From JBKHXU01 sp046565865 (GTDB lineage Bacteria; Pseudomonadota; Gammaproteobacteria; Acidiferrobacterales; Sulfurifustaceae), in assembly GCA_046565865.1 (NCBI GenBank), contig JBKHXU010000036.1, positions 1 to 15,632 of the forward strand: 15,632 nucleotides of DNA, written 5' to 3'. A program made the position numbers and the translations under genes. Of this stretch, positions 6,820-14,560 are shown piece by piece (the first letter of the stretch is position 1; each line of letters begins with the position of its first letter). The notes beneath the pieces were generated by a model that saw only the letters and a list, made by a program, of their open reading frames with translations, had not been told where the DNA came from and did no database searches.

Positions 6820-6842
6820 AACCCCGCCGTCGCGGCGGGGTT
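6820..6842. terminator. Terminator hairpin between EamA gene and amtB
   Basis: A 10-bp stem (6820-6829 / 6833-6842) surrounds a TCG loop. The T-run of six on the minus strand lies beyond amtB, so it mainly terminates glnK-amtB. It also lies 3 nt after the EamA stop, and only GTT-CT follows there, so the plus-strand stop is weaker. Confidence 0.85.
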
Positions 6843-6850
6843 CTAGGTCG

Positions 6851-8146
6851 TTACAGGTTGTAGCCGGTTTCGTTGTGCATCGCGAGATCGAGACCCTCGG
6901 TCTCTTGTTCAACCGGCACCCGTAGGCCGATGAGCACGTCCACGAGTTTGAGCAGCACGAATGTCAGGACGCCGGACCAAAGGATGGTAGCGCCGATGCC
7001 GGTGAGCTGCACCGTGAGTTGTTGACCCATGGTCATTCCCTGCACCGTGGGCCCCAGGCCGCCGAGCGTGAACGCGAACACGCCGGCGAGAAAGGTGCCG
7101 AGGATGCCGCCGACGCCGTGCACCGGGAATACGTCGAGCGAGTCGTCGACGTGCAGCGCGCGCTTCATGTAGTTGGTCGCGAAGAAGCAGATGATGCCGG
7201 CCGCGCCGCCGATCAAAAGCGCGCCCATCGGGCCGACGTAGCCGGACGCGGGTGTGATGGTGCCAAGGCCGGCGACCATGCCGGTGACGATACCGAGCAC
7301 CGAGGGTTTGCGGAAACGCAGCCACTCGCACGCGCTCCAGGCGAATGCGCCCGCCGCCGCCCCCAGGTGCGTTACCAACATCGCCATGCCGGCCGAGCCG
7401 TTGGCGGCGACCGCGGAACCGGCGTTGAAGCCGAACCAGCCGACCCACAGCATGGCGGCGCCGGCGACCGTCAGCGTCAGGTTGTGCGGCGGCATCGGCG
7501 TGTCCGGAAAACCTTTGCGCCGTCCGAGCACGAGCGCCGCGACCAGTGCCGCGACGCCGGCGTTGATATGCACCACGGTGCCGCCGGCGAAATCGAGCAG
7601 GCCCTGTTTCTGCAACCAGCCGTCGCCCCACACCCAGTGACACACCGGGATGTATACCGCGAGCAGCCACAGCACGCTGAACAACAGCATCGATGAGAAC
7701 CGCATGCGCTCGGCGAAACCGCCGACGACGAGCGCCGGTGTGATGACGGCGAAGGTGAGCTGGAACATCACGAACACGGTTTCCGGAATCGTGCCCTTGA
7801 GGCTGTCGGCCTGCACGCCGGCGAGGAACGCCTTATCGAGCCCGCCGATCCAGGCGTTGGCGGCGCCGCCGTCGCCGAACGCGAGCGCGTAACCGCATAC
7901 AACCCACACAATCGACACCGTCGCGGTGATGGCGAAGCACTGCATCAGCACCGACAGCACGTTTTTCGTGCGCACCAGTCCGCCGTAGAACAGCGCGAGA
8001 CCGGGCAGCGTCATGAACAGTACGAGCGCGGTGGCCGTGAGCATCCAGGCGGTGTCGGCATGGCTCAGGGCCGGTGCGTCCGCCGCCGCGGCGGGTACGG
8101 CGAGGATCAGCCCGACGAACGCGGGCGCGGTGAAACGGGTCAACAT
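6851..8146 (-). CDS. amtB: Ammonium transporter AmtB
   Basis: AmtB conducts ammonium/ammonia across the inner membrane, normally as a trimer of 11-helix subunits. The protein has 431 residues. It starts with a cleavable-looking signal peptide (about 1-22, ending AVPAAAA), as in other Amt proteins. Family landmarks are present: LPGLALFYGGLVR, FAERMRFSSMLLFS, WVGWFGFNAGS, and the twin pore histidines H193 (VVHINAG) and H343 (FPVHGVGG). The start is ATG 8146 with GGAGG 4 nt upstream. It lies 12 nt after glnK in the same operon. GlnK is its known regulator, binding the cytoplasmic pore mouth when nitrogen is sufficient. No key residue is missing. Confidence 0.97.
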   Translation of the reverse strand: MLTRFTAPAFVGLILAVPAAAADAPALSHADTAWMLTATALVLFMTLPGLALFYGGLVRTKNVLSVLMQCFAITATVSIVWVVCGYALAFGDGGAANAWIGGLDKAFLAGVQADSLKGTIPETVFVMFQLTFAVITPALVVGGFAERMRFSSMLLFSVLWLLAVYIPVCHWVWGDGWLQKQGLLDFAGGTVVHINAGVAALVAALVLGRRKGFPDTPMPPHNLTLTVAGAAMLWVGWFGFNAGSAVAANGSAGMAMLVTHLGAAAGAFAWSACEWLRFRKPSVLGIVTGMVAGLGTITPASGYVGPMGALLIGGAAGIICFFATNYMKRALHVDDSLDVFPVHGVGGILGTFLAGVFAFTLGGLGPTVQGMTMGQQLTVQLTGIGATILWSGVLTFVLLKLVDVLIGLRVPVEQETEGLDLAMHNETGYNL

Positions 8147-8158
8147 GATTGCCTCCGA

Positions 8159-8497
8159 TTACAGCGCGCCGGGCCCGGTCTCGCCGGTCCGAATGCGCAC
8201 GGTTTGTTGCAGGTCGAGTACGAAGATCTTGCCGTCGCCAATCTTGCCGGTGCGGGCCGATTGCATAATGGCCTCGACCACCCGATCGACGATGGCGGCA
8301 TCCACCGCTACCTCAATTTTGGTTTTGGGAAGGAAATCGACGACGTACTCCGCGCCGCGAGATAGCTCGGTGTGACCCTTCTGGCGCCCGAAGCCTTTGA
8401 CTTCGGTCACCGTCATGCCGTGCACGCCGAGGTCGGACAGCGCCTGGCGCACGTCGTCCACCTTCGACGGCTTGATGACGGCGGTGATCAATTTCAT
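8159..8497 (-). CDS. glnK: Nitrogen regulatory protein PII (GlnK type)
   Basis: This is a 112-residue PII trimer subunit that senses 2-oxoglutarate and ATP/ADP and blocks AmtB. Residues VTEVKGFGRQKGHTEL (30-45) lead into the T-loop. The uridylylation tyrosine Y51 (GAEYVVDF) is present, while the nearby Y46 of E. coli GlnB is serine here. The B-loop TGKIGDGKIF is intact. The length is standard. ATG 8497 has AGGAGG upstream. The frame is open to 8647, but that would extend far beyond the family N-terminus (MKLITAVIKP). Pairing with amtB favours GlnK over GlnB. I looked for a sigma-54 promoter in the 225 nt upstream and did not find a properly spaced one. Confidence 0.95.
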   Translation of the reverse strand: MKLITAVIKPSKVDDVRQALSDLGVHGMTVTEVKGFGRQKGHTELSRGAEYVVDFLPKTKIEVAVDAAIVDRVVEAIMQSARTGKIGDGKIFVLDLQQTVRIRTGETGPGAL

Positions 8498-8724
8498 GGG
8501 TGCTCCTCCTGCTGGCAATTTTTGTTGCGCCACGGTGCAGCGCACGGTTTTCGGGCAGAAAGCGCCAGCATCATACACAAGGGTCCGCGTCGTCGGCATG
8601 GGTTCTCTCGCGGCGCGAAGCCGGACGCCGTCTCGGGCGCAACGCACAGCTTGGGTGCATTGTATTGGGTGGGGGTGCAGGTCCGGTCGCTAAAAACTTC
8701 TTGAACGCTTAGCGCCCGGGCGGG

Positions 8725-9501
8725 TCAGGTCCGCAACGCGCGCTTGTCTTTGGCCCAGAGACCGAGCAGGAAGCGTTTGGCTTGGCGATAGATACCCGGC
8801 GCCTTCGACTCGCGGGGACCCGCCACATTGAGCACGCGCACCGCGTTGGCACTCAGCCACGCACGCACCGGCGCAACCCGCGGGCGGGCGCTGAGATCGA
8901 CCACCCGTAGCGGCTTTTCGAGTTGGCGCGCGATGCGCGCGGTATAGGCGCTGCCGCCGCTGAGCGGACCGCGGGTGAGGATCAAGGTGGCGTCGGCGGC
9001 GCGCGCGTTGCGGCGGGTCCGGGTCGGATAGTCCGCGGTGCGAAGTTCGGTCAGCGGGTAGTGCGCGGGAACCGGACCGTCTTCGGCGCGTCGGCCCTTG
9101 GGGCAGTAACCCCCGATGGCGATGCCGCAAAGCCGCGCGGCATCGAGCGCGGCGCGATCGACGCCGGTTTGTCCCCCGGAGATGATCTTGACCGGCGTGG
9201 CGGCGGTTTCGCCGAAGTGCATCCGGCCTTGGCGCAGACGCTTGTAGTTGCGAATCATGATCACGGTTTTGGCCAGCGTCGGCGCATCGAGTGTTGCCAG
9301 CGGCAGCCCGACGCGCAGCGCCCGCCCGTGCGCACCGTCGGCGCCAATCTCGATGTACGGCGCGGCGAGCGACCCCGTCGCGCGCAGCGCGATGATCTGC
9401 GCGTCCCACGTCACCGCACGGCCCTCGAAGCGGCCGGTAAAGCGAATGTGTGCGCGTGCGGGCGCGAGAGGTTCAAGCAACGTGTACGTGGGACTGGGCA
9501 C
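8725..9501 (-). CDS. SLOG-superfamily protein, putative molybdenum carrier family, with extra N-terminal domain
   Basis: This is a 258-residue protein. Residues 104-215 match the 'putative molybdenum carrier' (YpsA-type SLOG) family: SGGQTGVDRAALDAARLCG from S108, GGYCPKGRRAEDG, the AHYPLTEL segment, and TLILTRGPLSGGSAYT. The C-terminal WLSANAVRVLNVAGPRESKAPGIY also fits this family. SLOG proteins have a Rossmann-like fold and bind nucleotide-related ligands. The molybdenum role is only an old attribution. The N-terminal 100 residues (HIRFTGRF, VTWDAQIIAL, HFGE at the join) are a separate domain I do not recognise. I chose GTG 9501. A TTG at 9549 is also in frame but lies upstream of a good -10 (TATAAC, 9518-9523), so it is unlikely to be transcribed from that promoter. 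No clear Shine-Dalgarno. Confidence 0.75.
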   Translation of the reverse strand: MPSPTYTLLEPLAPARAHIRFTGRFEGRAVTWDAQIIALRATGSLAAPYIEIGADGAHGRALRVGLPLATLDAPTLAKTVIMIRNYKRLRQGRMHFGETAATPVKIISGGQTGVDRAALDAARLCGIAIGGYCPKGRRAEDGPVPAHYPLTELRTADYPTRTRRNARAADATLILTRGPLSGGSAYTARIARQLEKPLRVVDLSARPRVAPVRAWLSANAVRVLNVAGPRESKAPGIYRQAKRFLLGLWAKDKRALRT

Positions 9502-9517
9502 GTGCAGGGTACTGTTT

Positions 9518-9525
9518 GTTATAGT
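9518..9525. promoter_or_regulatory. Candidate shared -10 region of divergent genes 9501 and 9555
   Basis: GTTATAGT (9518-9525) reads as TATAGT on the plus strand (9520-9525) and TATAAC on the minus strand (9523 down to 9518). It is centred between the two starts, with about 10-nt and 23-nt leaders. I see no good -35 box on either strand, so the promoter assignment is tentative. Confidence 0.3.
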
Positions 9526-9554
9526 GCGACCCAGTGTAACCGAGACCAACCGCC

Positions 9555-9902
9555 GTGGATGCGCCGAAAATACAAACCGCGATTCCCCAGCGCCGCTATC
9601 AACTGGGCGAGTACCAGGCGGTGCTATTGGGCGAGATCGAGAGTGGCGACGGCCGGCGCTATCAGTACATCCTGGCGCTGGTGCGCAACGGCGAGTCGGC
9701 GCCGCGTTGCTTTGTCACCGCCGAGCGCGCCCCGCGCGCGCGCCGTGCCGAAGGCTCGCACGTGTTGCGCTTAGTGACCGAGGCGTTCGTCGAAGAGTTG
9801 GGCGCGAGCGATGCGTGGGGCGAACTCGATGCCTTTGTTGCCGAGGCGCTGATGCTCGCCGCGCGCACGCTCGGTATCGAGGCTGAACCCGTCCCGCTCT
9901 AG
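9555..9902 (+). CDS. Uncharacterised 115-residue protein
   Basis: This is a small soluble protein with no signal peptide or membrane segment. The N-terminal half is strand-like (RYQLGEYQAVLLGEIESGDGRRYQYILALVRNGESAPRCFVTAERA). The C-terminal half is helical and acidic (VLRLVTEAFVEELGASDAWGELDAFVAEALMLAARTLG). I do not recognise the family. The GTG 9555 start is the first in frame and leaves 53 nt to the divergent SLOG gene (GTG 9501). No Shine-Dalgarno is obvious. It is shadowed by other open frames, but only this one is compact and amphipathic. The divergent placement with the SLOG gene suggests shared regulation, which is inference. Confidence 0.65.
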   Translation: MDAPKIQTAIPQRRYQLGEYQAVLLGEIESGDGRRYQYILALVRNGESAPRCFVTAERAPRARRAEGSHVLRLVTEAFVEELGASDAWGELDAFVAEALMLAARTLGIEAEPVPL

Positions 9903-9948
9903 CGGTTTGTCGCTCGCCGCGGTGCAGGTCTGCGCGTCTGCGCCGAGC

Positions 9949-10431
9949 TTAGTGCTGATGCCCGCCCGCGCCGTGCACGTGGCCGTGTTCCAGTTCCTCG
10001 TTCGTGGCCGGACGTACGTCGACGATCTCGATAGCGAAGTGCAGGCGCTTGCCGGCGAGCGGGTGGTTGGCATCGAGTAGCGCGCCCTTTTCCGTGAGCT
10101 TGACCACGGCAAATGAGATCGGTCCCTCCGGCCCTTCGGCGTACACACGCGCGCCGGCCTTGAGCTCCATGTCGGGCGGAAAGTGCTCGCGTGGCGCCTC
10201 GAACACCAACTCCGGATTTCGTTCGCCGTAGCCGTCGGCGGCGGCGACGTCCACTTTCGGCTGCGCCCCGGCCGCCAAACCTTCCAAGGCCTTCTCCAAG
10301 CCCGGAATGATGTTGCCGTGCCCGTGCAGATATACCAACGGCTCGCGCCCGGCGCTGCTGTCCAGCACCGCACCATCGTCGTCGGTGAGCGTGTAGTGCA
10401 TGGTGACCACCATATCGCGCGCTAGTTTCAT
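9949..10431 (-). CDS. slyD: FKBP-type peptidyl-prolyl isomerase SlyD
   Basis: SlyD is a cytoplasmic proline isomerase and metallochaperone that supplies nickel to maturation factors. The protein has 160 residues. The FKBP domain (1-70 and 125-148) has MHYTLTDDDG, LDSSAGREPLVYLHGHGNIIPGLEKALEG and the closing FAIEIVDVRPAT. The inserted 'IF' chaperone flap (about 70-125) is present. The C-terminus is a histidine-rich metal-binding tail (HGHVHGAGGHQH), shorter than in E. coli and without its cysteines. The start is ATG 10431 with AAGGA upstream. It diverges from yjbQ. SlyD-family identity is clear, and whether it handles nickel here is inference from the tail. Confidence 0.93.
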   Translation of the reverse strand: MKLARDMVVTMHYTLTDDDGAVLDSSAGREPLVYLHGHGNIIPGLEKALEGLAAGAQPKVDVAAADGYGERNPELVFEAPREHFPPDMELKAGARVYAEGPEGPISFAVVKLTEKGALLDANHPLAGKRLHFAIEIVDVRPATNEELEHGHVHGAGGHQH

Positions 10432-10459
10432 AGAGGGTTCCTTCGCGTAAAAAAACGAA

Positions 10460-10507
10460 ACTATACCCCGCGGCCGTTACGGATGCATCCGCGCGCGCGT
10501 TTATACT
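10460..10507. promoter_or_regulatory. Candidate divergent promoters for slyD and yjbQ
   Basis: On the minus strand TATAGT (10465 down to 10460) lies about 29 nt before the slyD ATG. On the plus strand TATACT (10502-10507) lies about 26 nt before the yjbQ ATG. Both are good -10 boxes (5 of 6 matches). No convincing -35 box is seen for either. Confidence 0.35.
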
Positions 10508-10532
10508 GCCCCGATATTGGGGAACGGTTGCC

Positions 10533-10940
10533 ATGATACGGTCGCTATCGATTACAACGCGCGCACAAGGGTTGGTCGACATCACCCCGGAGGTCGCAAG
10601 TGTTGTGCGTGCGAGCGGCACGCGCGAGGGGTTGTGCACGCTATTTATCCGGCATACGTCGGCGAGCTTGGTGATACAAGAGAACGCCGATCCGGCGGTG
10701 CGCGTCGATCTCGAGCGTTGGCTCGCACGCTTGGTGCCGGAAGGCGACGCCTTGTATACGCATCTCGACGAGGGCCCCGACGACATGCCGGCGCACATCA
10801 AATCCATGTTGACGGCGACGAGTCTGGCGATTCCGATACTCGACGGCCGGCTCGCGCTTGGTCAATGGCAGGCGGTGTACGTGTGGGAGCATCGGCATCG
10901 CGGCGCGCGGCGCGAGATCGTGGTGCACATCGGCGCGTGA
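10533..10940 (+). CDS. yjbQ: YjbQ/UPF0047 family protein (secondary thiamine-phosphate synthase-like)
   Basis: This is a 135-residue member of UPF0047. The family hallmarks are visible: FIRHTSASLVIQENADPAVR (about 38-57), HLDEGPDDMPAHIKSMLTATSL, and LDGRLALGQWQAVYVWEHRH, where family histidines and the glutamate/aspartate cluster form a metal-binding site. Some family members have been reported to complement thiamine phosphate synthase. The actual in vivo substrate is uncertain. ATG 10533 fits the family N-terminus. Its stop overlaps the next start (GTGA at 10937-10940), so it is coupled to the S9 peptidase gene. A functional link between them is not evident. Confidence 0.9.
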   Translation: MIRSLSITTRAQGLVDITPEVASVVRASGTREGLCTLFIRHTSASLVIQENADPAVRVDLERWLARLVPEGDALYTHLDEGPDDMPAHIKSMLTATSLAIPILDGRLALGQWQAVYVWEHRHRGARREIVVHIGA

Positions 10941-12856
10941 GCACGCTGCCCTACGGTTCGTGGCCGTCGCCGATCACCGCCGCCCTGCTCGTCGGTGACA
11001 CCGTCGGGTTGTCGCAGTTGTGGGTGGATCATGACGACCTCTATTGGATCGAGAGTCGCCCGGCCGAAGGCGGGCGCAACGTCATCGTGCGTCAGCGCCA
11101 CGGCGCGATTCACGACGTGCTGCCCGCGCCCTACAACGCACGCACGCGCGTGCACGAGTACGGCGGCGGCGCCTACACCGCGGCCGACGGCGTCGTGTAC
11201 TTTGCGCACGATGACGATCAGCGCATGTATCGTCTCGCCCCCGGCGCCCAACCCGAGGCAATCACGCCGCCGGGGCCGCTGCGCTATGCCGATTTCGCCG
11301 TCGATCGCCACCGCCAACGCTTGCTGTGCGTGTGTGAAGACCATGGCACGACGCCGCCGACGAATACCATCGTCGCCATCGATCTCGCCGGGCGCGGGCG
11401 GCCGCTGACATTGATCGCCGGCGATGACTTTTACGCCGCGCCACGCGTAAGTCACGACGGCCGCCGGCTCGCGTGGCTCAGTTGGAATCACCCCGACATG
11501 CCGTGGGACGCGGCGGCGCTACACCTGACCGAGCTTGATGGCGATGGGCGCCCGACGGCGGTGCGGCGGATCGCCGGCGGCGCGGGTGAATCCGTGTTTC
11601 AACCCACCTTCGCGCCCGACGACACGCTCTATTTCGTGTCCGATAAAACCGGCTGGTGGAATCTATATCGGCTGCGCGACGGTGCGGCGCAACTCATCGC
11701 GCCGATGGCGGCGGAGCTTGGTGTGCCGCAGTGGGTGTTCGGGCAGACGACCTACGCCTACGTTTCGACCGACACCATCATCGCCGCCGCAAACGTGCGC
11801 GGCGAATGGCGTCTCATCGTCATCGATACGCGCGCCGGTACGCATACCCAACTCGATGTGCCGTATGTCGACATTGCTTATGTGCAGGCATGCGCCGGTG
11901 GTGTCGTGTTTATCGGTGCGACACCGACCGCCGCGCCCGCGGTGGTGCGCTTCGACCTCGCGCTCCGCCGCGCCGACACCGTGCGCAGCGCCGCCAGTGT
12001 ATGTCTCGAGCCCGGCTTTCTTTCGCGCGCGCGGCCGTTAACGTTCGCCACCAGCGACGGCGAGCAGGCGCACGCGTTTTTCTATCCGCCGCGCAACCAC
12101 GACGTCGATCCGCCGCAGGACGCGCGTCCGCCGTTGCTGGTCATGAGCCACGGCGGGCCGACGGCAATGAGTAGCGCGGCGTTGAACTTGAAAATCCAAT
12201 ACTGGACCAGCCGCGGCATCGCGGTGCTCGATGTGAACTACCGCGGTTCGACCGGATTCGGGCGCGCCTATCGCGAGCGGCTGTACGGCGCCTGGGGCAT
12301 CGCCGACGTCGAAGATTGCGTGCACGGCGCGCGCTTTCTGGTACAGCGCGGCGATGTCGACGGCGCGCATTGTGCGATCCGTGGCGGCAGCGCCGGCGGT
12401 TTCACTACGTTGTGCGCGTTGACGTTTCACTCCGATTTCGCGGCCGGCGCGAGCTACTACGGTGTGAGCGACCTCGAGGCGTTGGCGCACGACACGCACA
12501 AGTTCGAGGCGCGCTATCTCGATCGGCTGGTCGGGCCGTACCCGGCGGAGCGTGAGCGCTACCGGGCGCGCTCACCGATTCATGCTGTGGAGCGGTTGGC
12601 GCGGCCGATGATTTTCTTCCAGGGTCTAGAGGATCGGGTGGTGCCACCGGATCAGACCGAGCGCATGGTTGCGGCGTTGCGCGCGCGCCAGGTGCCGGTG
12701 GCGTATCTCGCATTTGCCGGCGAGGCGCATGGGTTTCGCCGTGCCGACACCATCCGCCGCGCGCTCGAGGCGGAGCTTTATTTCTACGGACGCCTGTTCG
12801 GTTTTACGCCCGCCGACCGCTTGGAGCCGGTCCCGATCGAGCATTGGCCGGAATAA
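10937..12856 (+). CDS. Prolyl oligopeptidase (S9) family serine peptidase, S9C-like
   Basis: This is a 639-residue cytoplasmic peptidase with no signal peptide. Residues 1-380 form a beta-propeller of repeated WVDHDDLYWIES / DGVVYFAHDD / DDTLYFVSDKTGWWNLYRL units. The C-terminal alpha/beta hydrolase carries the full triad: S485 (RGGSAGGFT), D566 (GLEDRVVPP) and H598 (GEAHGFR). It acts on short peptides or acylated amino acids. GTG 10937 overlaps the yjbQ stop. The frame is open to 10517, but that would run through yjbQ and is not real. S9C acylaminoacyl-peptidase and dipeptidyl-type enzymes share this layout, so the exact specificity cannot be read. Confidence 0.92.
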   Translation: MSTLPYGSWPSPITAALLVGDTVGLSQLWVDHDDLYWIESRPAEGGRNVIVRQRHGAIHDVLPAPYNARTRVHEYGGGAYTAADGVVYFAHDDDQRMYRLAPGAQPEAITPPGPLRYADFAVDRHRQRLLCVCEDHGTTPPTNTIVAIDLAGRGRPLTLIAGDDFYAAPRVSHDGRRLAWLSWNHPDMPWDAAALHLTELDGDGRPTAVRRIAGGAGESVFQPTFAPDDTLYFVSDKTGWWNLYRLRDGAAQLIAPMAAELGVPQWVFGQTTYAYVSTDTIIAAANVRGEWRLIVIDTRAGTHTQLDVPYVDIAYVQACAGGVVFIGATPTAAPAVVRFDLALRRADTVRSAASVCLEPGFLSRARPLTFATSDGEQAHAFFYPPRNHDVDPPQDARPPLLVMSHGGPTAMSSAALNLKIQYWTSRGIAVLDVNYRGSTGFGRAYRERLYGAWGIADVEDCVHGARFLVQRGDVDGAHCAIRGGSAGGFTTLCALTFHSDFAAGASYYGVSDLEALAHDTHKFEARYLDRLVGPYPAERERYRARSPIHAVERLARPMIFFQGLEDRVVPPDQTERMVAALRARQVPVAYLAFAGEAHGFRRADTIRRALEAELYFYGRLFGFTPADRLEPVPIEHWPE

Positions 12857-12873
12857 GCGCACGCGGCGCCGGG

Positions 12874-12903
12874 TTGGGCCAGATGACGCGCCTATGTTTT
12901 AAT
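12874..12903 (+). promoter_or_regulatory. Candidate promoter upstream of egtD
   Basis: TTGGGC (12874-12879) and TTTAAT (12898-12903; 5 of 6 matches) are separated by 18 nt. It would give a start near 12910, upstream of the small ORF at 12938. This is sequence match only. Confidence 0.35.
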
Positions 12904-12937
12904 GCGGCCAACAAAACAAAAACAAGGTACCGCGGCG

Positions 12938-13006
12938 ATGGATGAGCGCGCACCAGGCACAACGCGAATGACGGCATACCGCCTACGCTGGGCGCGGGGT
13001 CGATGA
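12938..13006 (+). CDS. Possible 22-codon upstream ORF overlapping the egtD start
   Basis: ATG 12938 opens 22 codons (MDERAPGTTRMTAYRLRWAR, then GR) and ends with a TGA at 13004-13006. That TGA overlaps the egtD ATG (ATGA at 13003-13006). AAGG (12924-12927) lies about 10 nt upstream of the ATG, so translation is possible but not strong. It may couple egtD translation to an upstream signal. It is too short to test by family, and chance is possible in GC-rich DNA. Confidence 0.35.
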   Translation: MDERAPGTTRMTAYRLRWARGR

Positions 13007-14025
13007 GCGCCGCCGCGTTTCAATTCCACGATGCGCTCGGCACCGCGATCGATATGCGCGCCGAGGTCGTGCGTGGACTTACTTCGCAGCCGCGCGCGAT
13101 CGCGCCCAAGTTTTTTTACGACGAGCGCGGGTCGGAACTGTTCGATGCCATCTGCGAGCTTCCCGAGTATTACCTCACCCGTGCCGAGAACGAGATTCTT
13201 GTGCGCCGCGCCGCCGATATCGCGCGCCTCGTCGGCCCGGGTGCGGTGCTGGTCGAGTTCGGCAGCGGTGCGACCGAGAAGGTGCGGCGCCTGCTCGAGG
13301 CGCTGCGGCCGGCGGGCTATCTCGGCATCGACATCTCGCGCGAGTTTCTGACGGCGGCGACCGCGCGCCTGGCGCGCGACTGCCCGTGGCTACCGGTGCA
13401 CGCCGCGTGCGCGGATTTCTCGCAGCCGCTGGCGCTGCGCTATCCGCCGCCGGGCAGCACGCGGCTGGTATTTTTTCCGGGGTCGAGCATCGGCAACTTC
13501 ACGCCCGCTGGCGCCGTCGAGTTTCTGGCGCATCAGCGCGAGCTGGTCGGGGCCGACGGCGGGTTTGTGATCGGCGTGGACCTTAAGAAGGATGAGCGCG
13601 TCCTGCACGCCGCCTACAACGATGCCGCCGGGGTGACGGCGGCGTTCAATCGCAATCTGCTGGTACGAATGCAGCGCGAGCTGAACGCCGAGCTCGATGT
13701 CGACGGGTTTGCGCACCACGCGGAATACAACGCCGCCGCAGGCTGTATCGACATGTACCTCGTGAGCCGACGCGCGCAATCCATCCGTGTCGACGGCCAC
13801 GAGTTTGCGTTCGCCGCCGGCGAGCGGTTGCACACCGAGAGCTCCTACAAATACTCAATCGCGGAATTTCAGGGACTCGCGCAGCGCGCCGGCTATGAGC
13901 CGGTCGCGGTATGGACCGATGCCGCCGAGCGCTTCAGCGTGCACTACCTGCGCCCGGCGCTGGCGTCAGTACATGTGGCCGATCACCACGCGCGCGGTGT
14001 CACGCGCGGCGCGTACCAGGGGTGA
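13003..14025 (+). CDS. egtD: Histidine N-alpha-trimethyltransferase EgtD (hercynine/ergothioneine pathway)
   Basis: EgtD trimethylates L-histidine with SAM to hercynine, the first step of ergothioneine synthesis. The protein has 340 residues. The SAM region has EFGSGATEKV (from F86) and PGSSIGNF (N165). Active-site residues match the M. smegmatis enzyme as I recall its numbering: Y39 (FFYDERGS), Y56 (LPEYY), Y205 (AAYND, next to the GVTAAFNRN segment), and E279 plus S281 in HTESSYKYS. All are intact. The start is ATG 13003. The C-terminus runs about 20 residues past the usual FSVHYLRP end, into sequence overlapping the convergent gene. No egtB, egtC or egtE is in this window, although egtB usually neighbours egtD. 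Confidence 0.95.
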   Translation: MSAAAFQFHDALGTAIDMRAEVVRGLTSQPRAIAPKFFYDERGSELFDAICELPEYYLTRAENEILVRRAADIARLVGPGAVLVEFGSGATEKVRRLLEALRPAGYLGIDISREFLTAATARLARDCPWLPVHAACADFSQPLALRYPPPGSTRLVFFPGSSIGNFTPAGAVEFLAHQRELVGADGGFVIGVDLKKDERVLHAAYNDAAGVTAAFNRNLLVRMQRELNAELDVDGFAHHAEYNAAAGCIDMYLVSRRAQSIRVDGHEFAFAAGERLHTESSYKYSIAEFQGLAQRAGYEPVAVWTDAAERFSVHYLRPALASVHVADHHARGVTRGAYQG

Positions 14026-14472
14026 GCGGTAGTCGTTCGCGGCGCTCTCGCGGTCGAGCCGCGATTGCAGGCCCGCGGTCTGGGCCGCAAAGAAGGCGTT
14101 GACGTCGCGCGTCAATGCCGCCCCTTTTTGCTGAGTCCCCGGCGTTAGCCGCTGCTCCCAGTTGTCCGCCAATGTGCGCACGCGTTCTTGCGCTTCGTGC
14201 AGCCATTGCCGATGGCGCGCGTGTTCCTCGTGCTCCGTCGGTGCGGCGTTGGTCGGATGCGGTTGAGCGGAAAGCAGCCGCAGTTGCTCCGCCGCTTGGC
14301 GCAACCGCGCGATCTTGGCCTGTGCGGCGGCCGATGGCACGGCGGTGTCGGTGGCTGTAGTCGGGGATCGGGGTGGAGACGGTGGAGCGGCGGTAACAAC
14401 GGCGGGAATGGCGACAGCGAGAGCGGAAATGAAACTTCGGCATAGAGCCGGTCGAACCCGGTGTTTGATCAT
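13966..14472 (-). CDS. Predicted exported helical protein of unknown function
   Basis: This is a 168-residue protein. It has a basic start, then a hydrophobic run (SFISALAVAIPAVVTAA) and an alanine-type cleavage site near residue 30. A Pro/Thr-rich linker follows. The mature part is charged and helical (KIARLRQAAEQLRLL, EHARHRQWLHEAQERVRTLADNW, AFFAAQTAGLQSRLDRE) and probably coiled-coil, probably periplasmic. I do not recognise the family. The start is ATG 14472, with GGAGG 13 nt upstream, longer than usual. The larger frame from 14781 would run antisense through nfi and is not plausible. Its 3' end overlaps egtD by 60 nt, and one of the two tails may be shorter than annotated. Confidence 0.6.
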   Translation of the reverse strand: MIKHRVRPALCRSFISALAVAIPAVVTAAPPSPPRSPTTATDTAVPSAAAQAKIARLRQAAEQLRLLSAQPHPTNAAPTEHEEHARHRQWLHEAQERVRTLADNWEQRLTPGTQQKGAALTRDVNAFFAAQTAGLQSRLDRESAANDYRSPLVRAARDTARVVIGHMY

Positions 14473-14560
14473 GAGCGGAACGTTTCCTCCGAAATGTTGA
14501 ACCGCTAAACCGGGACGCAATGCTAGCACACTCGCGCCGCTGCGCGCGCCGTATGTCGGA

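Noticed and set aside
8345..8347. Damaged PII modification site because a Tyr in the T-loop is Ser
   Set aside because: The changed residue is position 46. The uridylylated Tyr-51 is present.
8690..8715. Terminator between the SLOG gene and glnK
   Set aside because: Only a 6-bp stem (CGCTAA/TTAGCG) with a large loop and no T-run after it.
8498..8724. Sigma-54 promoter for glnK
   Set aside because: Only TGGC and TTGC pieces with the wrong spacing were found (for example 13 instead of 10 nt between GG and GC). The 227-nt gap shows no other clear element.
10517..10936. S9 peptidase N-terminal extension to 10517
   Set aside because: The extension would read through yjbQ in another frame and gives low-complexity Arg/Gly sequence. 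GTG 10937 with stop overlap is preferred.
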